From positions 806,001 through 870,000 of the forward strand of contig JAECYW010000005.1 of assembly GCA_023014335.1 (NCBI GenBank): DNA of 64,000 bases, written 5' to 3'. Under the pieces are notes generated by a model that was not told where the DNA came from, did not search any database, and was given only the letters and a program-made list of their open reading frames with translations. Each line of letters begins with the position of its first letter. Position 1 is the first letter of the stretch. Positions 10,263 to 22,015 of the stretch are shown in pieces. This DNA is from Galerina marginata. Lineage: Eukaryota; Basidiomycota; Agaricomycetes; Agaricales; Galerinaceae. A program made the translations under genes and the position numbers.

Positions 10263-10791
10263 GCCTTATTGGGTATGGCTGACGAGGTGAGAACTTGGGG
10301 AGTGAGGAAGGACCGACTGTACTTGTCTATTTTAAATTTCGCCTACAGGGTTGAAACCGTAGGTCGAACATTCGGCAGCATAACATATTTTCTTCAGCGG
10401 CTCGGTAGGGCCTGGTGTTTCCATGAAACTTCCCGACCAAGAGCCCTCGTCGTATTCCTCGGAACTTAGTGGCTTTCGAGAGCTTAGGTACGCTATTATG
10501 ATGCATACCTTGCTCTATGTCAACAGACAGGTCCGGTTTGTTAGAAACTTAGAAACCTACCAATATTTTAAATCATCATGTTAGTTGACGGGCGTCTATT
10601 TTGAATGCATCAACACGAACATGTGACCTCGAGAAAGGCGGCAACTTCTGTGCTAGAAGGTCCCACGGATCTTCAAGCAGACCAACATACTCCCTCTGCA
10701 TTCTTTCACTTTACTCAGAATTTCATCCTCGATCACTTGTTTGTCTGTCATGAAATATCACGATTATCTGTACTTACCTTCATCTTTCTAG
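10263..10791. other. No clear gene
   Basis: May hold the 5' part of the WD40-like fragment on the minus strand. I could not define exons. Confidence 0.3.
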
Positions 10792-11074
10792 ATGACCACT
10801 TTCGATCTCGGTCTTCCTGTCCCGCTCCGTGAGCGGACAATGGCCTACCGCTACTGCTGCCCCGGTTGCAAGCGGTCAATTCCACAGGATGCGGAGATAC
10901 AATGCGGAGCGTGCTATGGCGCTTTTTACTGTGTGCGTCTATCTTTATCTCTTGTATATCCTCGTTCTCAAGAATACCAAAGAGCCTTATATCATTGAGG
11001 TTGCTGAACCTTGTTTTGAACAGCTGCCTTGTCAATATGTAGCTCAAAACGCGACGCAAAGCGATAGGGGATAA
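10792..11074 (+). CDS. Short MYND-like zinc finger ORF (63 aa)
   Basis: Exons 10792-10932 and 11024-11074 with a GT...AG intron give MTTFDLGLPVPLRERTMAYR followed by a Cys cluster: CCPGCKRSIPQDAEIQCGAC, YGAFYC, then LPCQYVAQN across the splice. The spacing C-x2-C-x11-C-x2-C-x4-YC-x2-C resembles the start of a MYND finger, but the trailing W/H/C residues are missing before the stop. It is either a truncated remnant or a wrong 3' splice. Downstream sequence to 11.5 kb has no recognisable continuation. Confidence 0.4.
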
Positions 11075-12623
11075 GGCCAGGCTTTGTCCCTTCTCTCGGT
11101 GCCGTCGCACACATCCCGCCCGTCTTTCAAACCGACGCCAATGCTTCCCCCCAACATTGCCTATCCACCCCTCGTTATCGCGACGTGTACATCGGACAGT
11201 GAAGGTTACGAGAGTCAAGCGGCACGCCACCGTATGATGGCATGTATTCGTTCACTCGACGTGCTGATACCCCGAGAATCCATGATTGGGTTGGTCCTAT
11301 GTGGATAGTCGAACATGGGTTTTTGGGTGAAAGTTCTCATGCCGTTTTCCCTTTGTTTTTCTTCAGGTATGATGAAATCAATACGTGAACCCGACTGGCT
11401 TCATTTCGATTTCGAGCTCGACTTCAAATTCGATTATCGAACCAACTCTCTCTCTGGATCCAATGCCCAACTGGCAGTTGTCACTGCCCTCCCCCCGCAA
11501 CTGCCTAAGCACATTCAATGAGCTCTTTCTTCTTTCGTCATGTTCATATTTGTGTTTGTATTTACTTTCACGTTGCGTTGTTGTTTGTGGGCATGTCTCC
11601 CGCCCATCAACCATTTCTTCTCTTCTCCTCTTCTCTAGTATCGATTTCGTCTGCTTCTCCTTCTTCCCATCGAAAGCTAATGCCATCCCTTTCCCCAGCG
11701 CTCTTCTAACAAGGCTTTGTACTTGGACCTGCCCATTTTTTTCTTCCTCGGGTGCGACAGGGATCAGGCCATGTAAACAAATAAAGCATAAATTACACCT
11801 ATAGTATTAAACGACATAGAAATATACCAAATGTACCATATTTATCTGAGCCTGGTTGTTAAAGTGTCGCTATATTTCAGTGAATGTCATTAGTGAACGA
11901 TGGCCGATCATACAAATCTGGGTCTTTGAATCACAGCCGACTTTCTCTGTAAATACGGCTATGGGTCTGTATGGCTTGAGTTTAAATGTGTCGAAGTACG
12001 ATTTTGGAAAACCGTAAGTGTCAAGTTATTTCCGCAAAGAATGTAGTACATGTAGTACATTGGGGAGGAAACCTTTTCTTTGACATTTTTCAGTGGAAAT
12101 TTTGACTTGGATCTACATAAACCACTCTTCAAGTTCAGCGGCTTCAAAGCCGCCAGGCACACGCTCACACCCGCTTCTGACCATGGATTACTATTTTGGT
12201 TTACCATGACCATTTCTGGAAGTTTCGCCGAGTTCTATTCTGTTCTAACTATAGCCTGTGCAAATGATATTGATGGTAGCTGGAGAACTCCCTTCTAAAA
12301 CCGTGCTGCGTCAGAGAGAAATATCGAATCCGATGAAACCATTGCACCGTTTCACTTAGGGTTCAATCAGATAAAATATGACAAAGGTATGCCCGAGAAC
12401 CGAAGAACTAAGCATTATGTATGCTTTTTTCGAAAAGATTGGGAGAGGCCGGTTTCGTCGGGCTTCGTCGGGTGTGGGATGATCCACATGTTTATCAAGA
12501 AATGTTCTACGGTCACTCAAACTATCCACATGTTGCTCAAGGAAAAAATTTATTGGACAGTACAAACACGAAGTCTTTATACAGTACACGAGGACCAAGA
12601 ATGAATGTGAATAATTAAAACAA
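11075..12623. other. No gene seen
   Basis: Pyrimidine-rich plus strand at 11,330-11,760, then AT-richer sequence. ORFs here look like chance. Confidence 0.35.
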
Positions 12624-13585
12624 TTAAAACCTGTTTCTCCAACTTGAAATTTGAGGGTTGTTGACCACAAGTCCCGACCTCACCCTCTCTGGTACTTCGA
12701 GGTTCAAAGCGGAACGACTGGCGATTTCGGCAAACCATTCTCGGACCTGATCGTTTACAGCTGGCAGCGGTGATGGGAAGTTCTCCAGATCGATCTGGAC
12801 CGTATAAATAAGCTGGAGCGGAAGATCGAGCATGTGCGGAAACCTGGAGTGCAACGTGAAAAAAACTGCGAATGGAAGACGGGTAGGAAGGTCGCGTGGA
12901 AAGATCACATCATAACCCCCAGGCGAAAAAGCTTCGTCAAAAGACTCCATTTTCAAAGCTTGGAGGCGAAGCTTGTCGTGCTTTGGGGTGGTTGGTGGGC
13001 AGTCTTTTTCAATGAGCGTCACTAGGGCGCAGTGTTCACGGGCGGCGTTTTTGAGATGCGCCAGGCGGTTGGACGGGGTGATGGTGATTCCACAGTTGAC
13101 AATTTTCTTCTCCAACATCTTGATTACCATTGCTAAAACGCGCGGTTCGTAAAGCAGCAACCAGTCAATGACCTGAACTCCATCGGGAGCCGTTCGAGTT
13201 CCTGCGACGCAGAAAGGGCGATGAACTACGGCGTGATTTGCTCCGCATACAGAATCTGTAGAGGAACAAACAGCTTACCAAAGATAATGCAGTCCTAGTA
13301 TCGGTAGTCCTACCTGGAAAGAGGTTGACTGGAGAAAGGTTGCATGAGTAAGAGTTGGAGGAGGAAGGCTGTATGGTGGGGACGGAAAAGGGTTTGGCGC
13401 AGTCTATGTGGGCAAAGGGAATAGCGAAGCCTGTCAAGACTTCGCCAAACGAGCCCGTTTCCCTGCCAAAAGTTTGTGAACCAAATTGTGAATTGAACCT
13501 CTCAAGTTGTGAATAGGCGTTCCCATCCGCCAGAAAGTTGTGAATCGCTGTGAATCGATAGTGAAGTCTTTGGCGCGATGCTCAG
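12624..13585 (-). CDS. Unrecognised two-exon gene
   Basis: Minus strand: the upstream exon ends at 13,314 (...TIQPSSSNSYSCNLSPVNLF-P), the intron is 13,313-13,202, and the final exon 13,201-12,624 ends ...NNPQISSWRNRF stop. The phases match across the junction (one base plus two). The final exon reads APDGVQVIDWLLLYEPRVLA, KMLEKKIVNCGITITPSNRL and LPTRLPFAVFFTLHSRFPHM. The upstream exon stays open to about 13,585 (GRETGSFGEVLTGFAIPFAH), but its beginning overlaps a degenerate TTGTGAAT repeat, so the true start is unknown. No domain recognised. Confidence 0.5.
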
Positions 13586-13640
13586 GGCAGGGTCACGGCG
13601 GAGTTATAAAAGTCTGTAAGCGGACTTTAAAATTCACAGG

Positions 13641-14345
13641 ACTTTTCCTAAGACCTACTATCCCATTTCAGGAGTTTGACCAATTTATCACTATTCGTCA
13701 AATTACAATGCAACTACTTATCCTCCTGTCCTCAAACTTTGCCAGAATATGCGGCATTTTGTCTTATATCTGAATATCAAATTTTTTCCTTAAAAGTTGA
13801 GCAGAGGCGACAACGGAGCCCTTCCGGTGCTCAAAAGTCGAAGGTTCCAGGAGATTGACCATCCTGTAACGGTGCTGTCACAACAAATCACCGCTACTTT
13901 TTCGTCGGGTTTGCCCTGGTTCCCAGGAAAACTGTCACGATGTGTCACTTTTCAAAACCGCAAAACGACCTTTCCTCGAGTTCTAAAAGATACAATCCAC
14001 TTTCAAATATAAAATTTGGTATTTGGGATCGCACCAATACCCTAAATGACTTGTCCAAATTTCATGGGACGCGGACTTCGCGATCGGGCTGGATCTGAGT
14101 CTACATTGCTATACCTTGGCCCTTTGAAGGTAATCAAAATCACCCTCTCTCAGTTTTGCAGGATGCAGTCGTAAAACTCTCATTTTTTTTGGATATATTT
14201 ATTGGGATAGACTACTAGAGTACATATGCAAAGTTTTGTGGCGGTCGGATAAGAATTGCCTGAGGAAATCGAAGTGGTCAAACTCCTGGAATGGTCAAAC
14301 TCCTGGAATGGGATAGTATAGGATTTAGGTAGTGGGTTTTATAAG
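13641..14345. mobile_element. Foldback-type element with long imperfect inverted repeats
   Basis: The left arm (about 13,641-13,765) and right arm (about 14,221-14,345) are inverted relatives. CTATCCCATTTCAGGAGTTT at 13,659 matches the complement near 14,310, and both arms continue through CTTATCC..CAAACTTTGC..ATATG. The right arm has a tandem duplication of TCAAACTCCTGGAATGG (14,278-14,311). The inside is non-coding. No target duplication was identified, so the ends are approximate. Confidence 0.5.
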
Positions 14346-15138
14346 ACCATTGGATTTCCTTTTCAGTGAAAAACGCAATTTGAGACGGCATGTCTTGTGA
14401 TCCAGCTATGCCGATGTGACATCTGTGACTCAAATTCACAAGCATATTCATCCATCGTGCATTGACAGCCGCATTCTTATACGGGCGCCAAATGGGCGCT
14501 CACCACATCCAACCATGCTATTTTCCGCTCTGCTTGGTTCTACACCCGTAGCTCTCATTTTTACACCCATCCTTTCATCTCACACTGTATTGCTCGGATA
14601 TATGCAGGCAGCAGAAGAATATCTGGCCGGCTCTGCTTCTCCGTCACGTACCCCCGTTTTACCCCCGTAGATTTGTGTCACCCTGACTTTGCGTTCAATT
14701 CGTCATTCGCGCGTCCTGAGCCGTCCTGCGATGATGGCCATGGTCAGTAGTTCTTGCGCTTTGACCCACAATGAAGCGGGCCACCTGCCAAGGCTGCATC
14801 GGCTGCTCAAAGAAGAAATCAAATATCAGGATGGAAGCGCGAACAGAGTCAGACGAAGCTTGTACCCAACCTTTTAGCCAGTATCATACACAATGCAGAT
14901 TTGTTAACAATCGGGGAAGACTGACTGTGAAAGAAAGGGAGTGGGCCCTTGCCGGTGGCAACCGGCCTACAAGTCTTATGATTACTAGATTAGATTACAA
15001 AGTTGAAATCCATGAATCATGATTCCGTCTGATTCCATCTTTCCTTGTCATGTGATCTCTGGCTTCAAAGTTACAAACAAGGTCTTTGACCATTGTTATT
15101 GTACACCTCCCTGGTTCAGCTTGACCTCATACAGGCGA
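14346..15138. other. No clear gene
   Basis: Upstream region of kinase-like gene 1. Short ORFs without recognisable content. Confidence 0.3.
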
Positions 15139-17029
15139 ATGGATCGAATTCAACGAGAGCGTGGCATACGCGACATTCTTTCTACAGAATATCTTTCAAC
15201 CTTCTTCCTATCCCTCATCTTTCGAACTGTGACGACTGGCGTCCAAAAGGAGAACGAACTGAACAACCCCTCTACTAGAAATCAGCAAAAGTCGAATAAC
15301 CCAGGAGCAAGCGTAGGTCAATGGCAAGACGAGGCAAGTGAGGTACGTCCTTGTGTTGCAAGGGGAGTAGATAATGCTCATGTTGTACTCGAGACCTGTT
15401 CAAAGAAGCGGTCTCTCACAGAGCAACCAGAGCCGTTGTCCAAAAGGATCAAAGTGTCAGGCGAACAAATTCCGCCTCCCCCAGACCTTCTGGATATCGA
15501 ACATAACGCAGCTGAGGGACCGATCCCGGCGGCGGTTCACATGGAGAGGAGCTTATCTCAAGTTCAACCTTGGAAAACGGTTCAATTCCCTCCACTTGAA
15601 CTCATGCACTCTGCATTCCGTCAATTCTTATATGTAGCACTCGGTGGCCCACTCAAATTCCCGGGATCCAGAATCCCTCTGGGCTTAAAGGATGCAGCAG
15701 CCGCTGGATCAGAATTAATGGGAAATGTAGGAAAAAAATTGAACAATTGTGGAGGCCTCCGTGACACATTCCTGGAAGGTCTGAAGGTCATCTTTCCCAA
15801 CGACACCCAGCATTCCTGGGTAACAAAACGGCCTAAATCTGTGGGAGTCTATAATGCCGACCTTACCTACTTACTGAAGCGTGGCTCCTCCAACCTGCCG
15901 CTCATTATGGCCCAAGTTAGCCCGGTCGAGGATAATTCCTCTGACACCCAACTTCGAATATCCTATGCGCAATATCTGTCCTCCATGTCAGATCCCTCTT
16001 TGACTGGAGGCCCCGTTTTTTTGATCTCTCTCAATGGTGGGTGTGATTGTCTCGTCCTGTAGCCGAACTTATGCCTTTGTAGGGATATATCTGAAGATAA
16101 GCGGTGGCTTCTGCCATGCGAAACATATGGATCCAAATATCCAACTTCTCGCTGCAGTCTATCTGGAGCATAATGATTATTCCGGGAACGAACGTACGGT
16201 AACATCAATGTTATACGCATTAAAGACTGCACTTCTAGATTTGTCGTAGGTTTGATTGCATTTTATTCGTGTATACTTTTTCAAAAGCTTGTTTAGCGAA
16301 ATCCCTCCCGTGATCAAGACTGCCAATCCAGACCACCCCCGCACCATCCCATGCACAGACACAATTGCGATTCTCGAGCCTTATCGTCTATTCCTAGGAC
16401 AATTCCGGAATGACAAATGGCATCTCAAGAAATACCTGAACAATGACAACACTCTTGTCGCAAGGATGCAATCTGCAGAAAGGTACATCGTGAAGATAAT
16501 CTGCCTTCGCGTGGAGGAGCGATATGGGCTTGATGTTCACCTGCATCTCGACAATATGGGGCTGGCGCCTCAGTTGTTGAGGTGGCACAAGCGCCTGCAT
16601 GACGGTCTTGCAATGGTTTTTATGGAGTATCTTGCTCCTCCCGAAGAAGGCCAAGCTGGCTGGTTAACGCTTTACGACTTTGGCATTGACCATCCAGAGC
16701 AAGCGCAGGCTGAAAAGGGCGCTATTGAAACATTCATTTACGAAGTGATTTTCAAGGCCCTTGAGGAGAAGAATTTCGTTCATGGCGATCTGCGACCGAA
16801 TAACATAATGATCAACCTCAACAAGAATGGTTCCCTTGTGAAACAGAATGGCATGGTGGTTCTGAAGGTAATCAATTTTGACTGGTCAGGGGTGACAGAG
16901 CAGGTCTTTTATCCTTACAACCGCAATGAATCAATCCTGTGGCCTGGGAGAACGATGGCAATAACGAAAGAAGATGACCGGATGTTAGTGAAGATGTGGA
17001 TGAAGTCCTGGCCAGTGCCCATGCTTTAG
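15139..17029 (+). CDS. Kinase-like protein 1, DFG-position Asp replaced by Asn (597 aa)
   Basis: Exons 15139-16036, 16083-16245 and 16297-17029 sum to 598 codons and all phases match. The ATG at 15,139 (MDRIQRERGIRDIL) is chosen because paralogue 2 shares it. The N-terminal half (about 350 aa) is family-specific and includes a SKRIKV basic patch. The C-terminal half is a protein-kinase-like fold: MVFMEYLAPPEEG (hinge) and FVHGDLRPNNIMI (catalytic loop, Asp about residue 518). In the third motif, LKVINFDWSG, the metal-binding Asp expected in IDF is Asn (codon AAT at 16,874-16,876). From family knowledge this is a kinase-like family expanded in agarics. The substitution suggests loss of phosphotransfer or a pseudokinase role. 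Confidence 0.7.
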
Positions 17030-18227
17030 CTAGAAGGTTAAGAGCATGCATGACATACAAGTCGCAGTCTGGACGAATTCAGTCGAGTATCAATTTACGT
17101 CAAAAACATACACTGTTGTACCTGTACAAATTGTCTTTAACACTGGATGTCTATATGTAAAAGTCTTACTAGTTCGGACGTCTACTCAGAATGAAGACCA
17201 AAGCTGGTAAATTTTTTAAAATCTCACTCGACTCCGATTGCTATATGATTATGAGGGGTGTGAGGGGAGCGAGCAACCACGCTACAGATTTTGGCGTAAT
17301 GAAATCTACACGCGTCTCCCATCACTTTTAAATCCGCCCTCATCACATGGTACCTAGTAACCGTACGCGTAAAATTTCATTCTACCTTCGCTGCTCTTCC
17401 TCTCTTACCACGAGCAACGAAGGTATGTAGTTAAATTGTTTTGTATTATTCGCTCTCTTATCATGAGCAACAAAGCCTCAATGTTGTCCTGGCTTTCTGC
17501 GTGATTTCTGTCAGTGAGGCTTGCCCCAAACAGGGTTGCCTCAGTAATTCGCACCTCGACATCCCGCCCATTTCTAACGCCCATTGAGGCTCGTATGTGA
17601 AGGTTAGGTACTAGTCTGTTTGATTTCTTGTGCCTTAGTATTTTGCTTACAGGTTGCATCCTGCTCATCCGTGAGTTTTTGACCTCTGAAAATACCTACC
17701 TTCTCGCGTCTAGGATGGCCCGTGGCCCAGAGGAAAAGAAGAGAAAAATGAATGAAATCATGGACTCGTAAATGCCATACTGCAAGGCAATGGCTTACAA
17801 GCCACGTATACCCTACCCAAAAAAATTCGGAAATATGAGGATGTTTTTTTTGTTAAGTCTCACTTTAACTTTATACTGGCACAAAAGAACAGAGCGGTTG
17901 TCCTACCATTTAACCATCAACATTTCACAGCATACTCACCTTCGTCAACTGAGCAAGAATATCTCTGAATATTTCAAGAGTATTTAATGAATGTGTCCAC
18001 AGCAAACAAATTCGACCTCTTATCACATCACTGATTCAAGTTCGGAAACAGCAAGGTGTTGTATTGACGAAGGCGATATGAGATCTTAACTAGAAAATAT
18101 GGATACATTGTTACAACTATTTTACGTCTAACCAGGGTCTACCGCTGACGGTGCAACATGGGCATTGGGCGTCGACGTAACATCAACTTTGGGAGGTACG
18201 TGATATTTCCCACAGAAATCATTGATT
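17030..18227. other. No clear gene
   Basis: The 3' flank of kinase gene 1 and unexplained sequence. It contains a short ORF starting MARGPEEKKRKM (17,715) that runs into the GCCAT hairpin at 17,768. Confidence 0.3.
17768..17803 (+). repeat. GCCAT hairpin motif, copy 1
   Basis: GTAA-AT-GCCAT pairs with ATGGC-TTAC around a TGCAAGGCA loop that can itself pair. Related copies lie at 38,703 and 46,536. Confidence 0.5.
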
Positions 18228-18288
18228 TCAGATTTGGATAGGAGGCCGTCTACGGACCTGTATCTGGTTCTTGCCTTCGTTCTCATAA

Positions 18289-18296
18289 GGCTCGAG
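18289..18296. repeat. Target-site duplication, left, of transposon copy 1
   Basis: GGCTCGAG, repeated exactly at 20,199-20,206. Confidence 0.9.
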
Positions 18297-20198
18297 CAGT
18301 ACTTTTCATTCCCCCACTGATTCCCTAGGAATGGCAGGAATCCCTCTATTCCTGTAGGATTCCCAGTGGAATGGAGGGAATTCCCTTTATTCCTTGGGGA
18401 ATTCCTTCTATTCCCTCTATTCCTGTGGATTCCCTATATTCCCTGAGGATTCCCTAAGGAATAGGGGGAATAGTACCAATTGTAGTGTAACACAGGCCAT
18501 CTGACTGATGCTTTTCTTACTCAAACTTCACTGTCTCAAATATAATCTATTATTGATATTAAACATCATATATTACATTACTGTTACTTGTAGTCTATTC
18601 TAATTACTATATTACTATTCTAATTATATTTACAATAAGCGGAGGAGGGGGGTGGGTGCTGTACACAAAACACAGCAGACCAGCCACGGGAGTTCAGCGG
18701 CCGTTCGCGAAACGAGTCGGCGCGGGGAGTTGGAGGGCGGGCGTGAGTGTGGCAGCAGCCGCGGGTGGGTTAAACGAGACGGCGTGAGTTCAATGGGAAG
18801 TGACGAGGCTGGGGACTTACCGGGCGCCCGTGGGCCTATCCCCCACTCCCTAAACCCCGCGGTTCATTGACCTGTGGAGTCGCGGTGGTCGTTCGTTTCC
18901 CTAAACCCCGCGGTTCGTTGACCTGTGGAGTCGCGGTGGTCGTTCGTTCGACGTGGCGAGGGGAACGTGGTGGTGGCGGAGCGGCAACGTCGATGTTGGG
19001 CCCGAGGCGGCGACATGTGGAGTGGGCTCGAAATGGCGGCGGCTGTGGCTAACGCGTCAACGGGGGGCTTAAGATGGTGGATGGGGTGCTTACCCGTCTC
19101 TCGAGCTCCGCGACGTGGTATTCGCGCCACGTCAGCGAGCTGTGAGGTCGTGGAGGCAGGGCCGGCGTTCGTTCGACGTGGCGCGGGCTACGCAGTGGTG
19201 GTAGGCGTCGACGTGGCGGCGACAGGTGTGGCGCCTCGTGGTGTCGATGGTAGGGTCGGGCTCGAAAAGCGGAGGCGGGGTGCTGTGCATCGGGTTCCGT
19301 CCGCAAAACGGATGCGAGCGGATGGGCGTTGGGTGCTGGTGGTTAGAAATGGGCGCCGCGGGAGTTCCAGCACACGGGTGGTGCGTATCGTCAGAGGTGG
19401 CGGGGGTTAATGAGGCGGCAGTGGGCTCGGAATGAGTCCGGGGGGCGATGCGAGGCCAAACCGGCGGCAGTGGGGGTCGACGTGGCCGCTGTTCATTCAA
19501 AATGACGGCGGAGGGGTCGAGCTGGGGTCGACGTGGCAGTTCTCGTGGCTGCCGTGGGTTCGAAACGGCGGTGGACGGGTCTGAGGTGGATGTTGTGGAA
19601 TCAACGGGGGGGCGGGACATGTGGATGGGTTTGGGGGTGCTTACCGGGTATCTGAGCCCTTTCCCCCCACTCCGTAAGCCGCTGCGACGTGGCAGACGCG
19701 CTGTTCGCCCTCTGGGGCCCGTGAGGTGGCAGTCGCGAAGGGGCAGCGAGGTGCGTGGAGTCGTGGTGGCGGGGTCGGGGACGTTCTACGGTGCGGGCAA
19801 CGCGATGTGGCGGGGTCCGTGACGTGGCGAGGTTGACGTGGTGCCAGGGAGTCGTGGGCACGCTGGTCGACGTGGGGGTGGAAAGTCGAGGGTACGGGAG
19901 GGAGGGGAGGGGAGGGATAGTGGTGGTTGAAAAGAAAGAAACCGGCACGGCGTGGCGGAATCAACAAGCACGGGCGGTGGGAACGTTACGTAATCGTTGA
20001 TGTAGCTCGCTATTCCGCCGCGGAATCCCACCGAATTCCCCATTCCGGACGTTCCGCGCCGTATTCCGCCGGATTATAGCCCACGGAATTGGGGCTTTTG
20101 GCTGGTCCCCCTGCCATTCCGATTCCGGCAGGAATCCGCGGAATTGCGATATTCCGGCCGGAATCCTGCAGGAATCAGTGGGGCATCACTAAGACCTC
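18297..20198. mobile_element. 1,902-bp non-autonomous DNA transposon (hAT-like), copy 1
   Basis: Flanked by an exact 8-bp duplication and, as far as I can read, identical in sequence and length to 36,197-38,098 (offset exactly 17,900). Ends: CAGTACTTTTCATTCCCCC on the left; the right end, reverse-complemented, is GAGGTCTTAGTGATGCCCC. Both then continue into ACTGATTCC, so the inverted ends are imperfect with a perfect inner CCCCACTGATTCC. Both subterminal regions are packed with ATTCC/GGAAT pentamers. The interior has an AT-rich part, a tandem duplication at about 18,850-18,945 and GC-rich sequence with many GACGTGGC units. No transposase is encoded. The 8-bp duplication suggests hAT, but P and Merlin are alternatives. 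Confidence 0.85.
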
Positions 20199-20206
20199 GG
20201 CTCGAG
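20199..20206. repeat. Target-site duplication, right, of transposon copy 1
   Basis: GGCTCGAG, exact copy of 18,289-18,296. It lies in the last exon of WD40 copy C. Confidence 0.9.
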
Positions 20207-22015
20207 GACCTTTCCTTGCGGTTCTGGGATCCTTTTGGGAACCTTGGTCCATAATCGATCGTCATGCTGTTCTAGAATAATATCTTCGAATTTTTTCACA
20301 TATTCAATCTGACTGAGTGCGTTCTTGTGGTGGGAATGAGAGTTTGGGATAGTGTCGCGAGTTGGAGAGTCGAAAGGAAATCGGAACTGTGATGGAAAGG
20401 TTGCAAGCCGCTGTCAAAAGTTCAACCAGCTAATTCAGTGGAGGGGAGAGACACATACAGAAGGTCTTACTGCAGGAAACCATGTAAAGATATTGACGAG
20501 AAAGAGGATGAAAATCACGAGCAAATCTCCTCGCCGATGATCCTGGTACAACCTTCGTTCCTGCGCGCGTTTCGTCTTCCCAAGCAAACTCATCAGCGTG
20601 ACGAAGCAACAGCAGCCGCAACTACTCACCGGCTTCTCCCATACACAGATATCAGATTTATTATCAGATGAGCCGCTTATGATAAGATGACGGTCGTCCG
20701 AGCTAGCAGACTAAGAAAAAGTCTAAGTATCTCAATTTTTGATCAGATTCTGAGGTCTTACCGCTACTGCCTGAATAAATGATAATGGGCTTCCGTGGGT
20801 CATTACCTGGTCAAAATGTGTTTCCGAGGCCTTGAGATTAAACAGGTAGATTTTGCCGTGGTCGCTGCCTCCTATAATCGCTGATCCTTTCTCGCTGAAT
20901 ACTACTCCCCTGATGTGTTGGCGTGCGGCAGGGACTTCAAAAAAGTGCGTGGCAGTAGAACGGCCAACCGGGTACACTTCAAAACCTGTGCCGATATTGT
21001 CAATCACAACGTTCTTCCCAGCTTCATCGACACAAGCGTTGCCACTGAGAATTCTTGTAAACGTCAATTCCTCAAGGATACCAAAGAGAAACAAACATGG
21101 GACTCTTGATGGATTTTGAATATTTTGCCACCGACGTCTGCGAGTCCCAAAACGACCTGGTTCCTGCTGTGGGTCTCGAGTGCGCATTGGATCAGAGTAA
21201 TTCTTACATTTCTCCAGACTCAAGACCATAGATTACGACCTCCTCGCCGCTGTTGGTAAAATGTACTGAACGTGGAATGGCTTCAGTGTGGTCCACGGCC
21301 CACAAAGGAGCTGATAAGTTCCCTAAGACATCGAGAGAATATTATTGGTCATTGGCCTGTAGTCTCAATTTCAAGGATATGATCTTACCGTCTTTTCCTA
21401 ATCGAAACATCTTGACGTTGCCGTTGTGGCTTGTTGTCACAAGTCGATGATGAGCAGCGTCAAAGGCGACAGCTTCTACACTGTTGCCCAAGTTGAAGAT
21501 CTGAGTATCACAAGCTTCAACAAATTGGCTCTTCGGAGACGTTAAAATGCAACCAAAGATACGAGTCCAGATCCAAACTTACCCTTTTTCGTTGGCGCCG
21601 ATAGATGGCCAACCGCCCCCTCCCCGTTCCTAAGCATAACAATCCGTTTCCCGGTAAGCCGTTGGATAAAGGAATCCAAGTGAGGCAGGTTATCTGGCCC
21701 CAATGCCCTCCAGAATCAACAAGCGTCTGGCCCAGTCTGAAGTTCTTCAGATCCCAGATATGAACAGACTCATCATCTCCTGCATGAATCAGTCAAAGTA
21801 TCATTACACTTATAGCCAGCTTGACCTACCTCCACTCGCAAGCAGCTCGGCATCCCCGACGATAGCAAAGCAATTGATAGGGCCGCGGTGCCCGTCAAGC
21901 CTGGCGCGAAGGGAGTACCTCTGGAGAAAATGAGAAGGACGACCAACGGAATATAGCAGAGAGCAAAACGCACATTTCGCGAGAAGAGAGCTCGCCAGGC
22001 CTGTGGTAAGCGCAT

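Larger units (their letters stand above)
18228..22015 (-). pseudogene. WD40 repeat protein, copy C, split by a transposon
   Basis: Minus strand from the ATG at 22,015: MRLPQAWRALFSRN, intron, RYSLRARLDGHRGPINCF, intron 21,829-21,780, then DDESVHIWDLKNFRLGQTL. Further blades are LCLGTGRGRLAIYRR, HHRLVTTSHNGNVKMFRL, WAVDHTEAIPRSVHFTNSGE and IIGGSDHGKIYLFNL, ending HLIISGSSDN...VWEKP. The C-terminus has a membrane segment (DLLVIFILFLVNIFTWF) and the charged tail IEYVKKFEDIILEQHDD shared with copy A. The tail exon is cut at codon CTC-GAG-CC by the 1,902-bp element; coding resumes on the other side as YENEGKNQIQ and ends by 18,228. One extra base near 20,590 also breaks frame before LGKTKRAQERR. 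It is probably inactive. Confidence 0.75.

Noticed and set aside
10748..11230. 160-codon minus-strand frame
   Set aside because: It overlaps the MYND-like ORF and its intron in antisense and has no recognisable content.
18652..20043. Numerous overlapping open frames on both strands of the transposon interior, such as 19,132-19,620
   Set aside because: They arise from GC-rich repetitive sequence, overlap one another on both strands, lack protein-like composition and repeat identically in copy 2 only because the DNA is identical.
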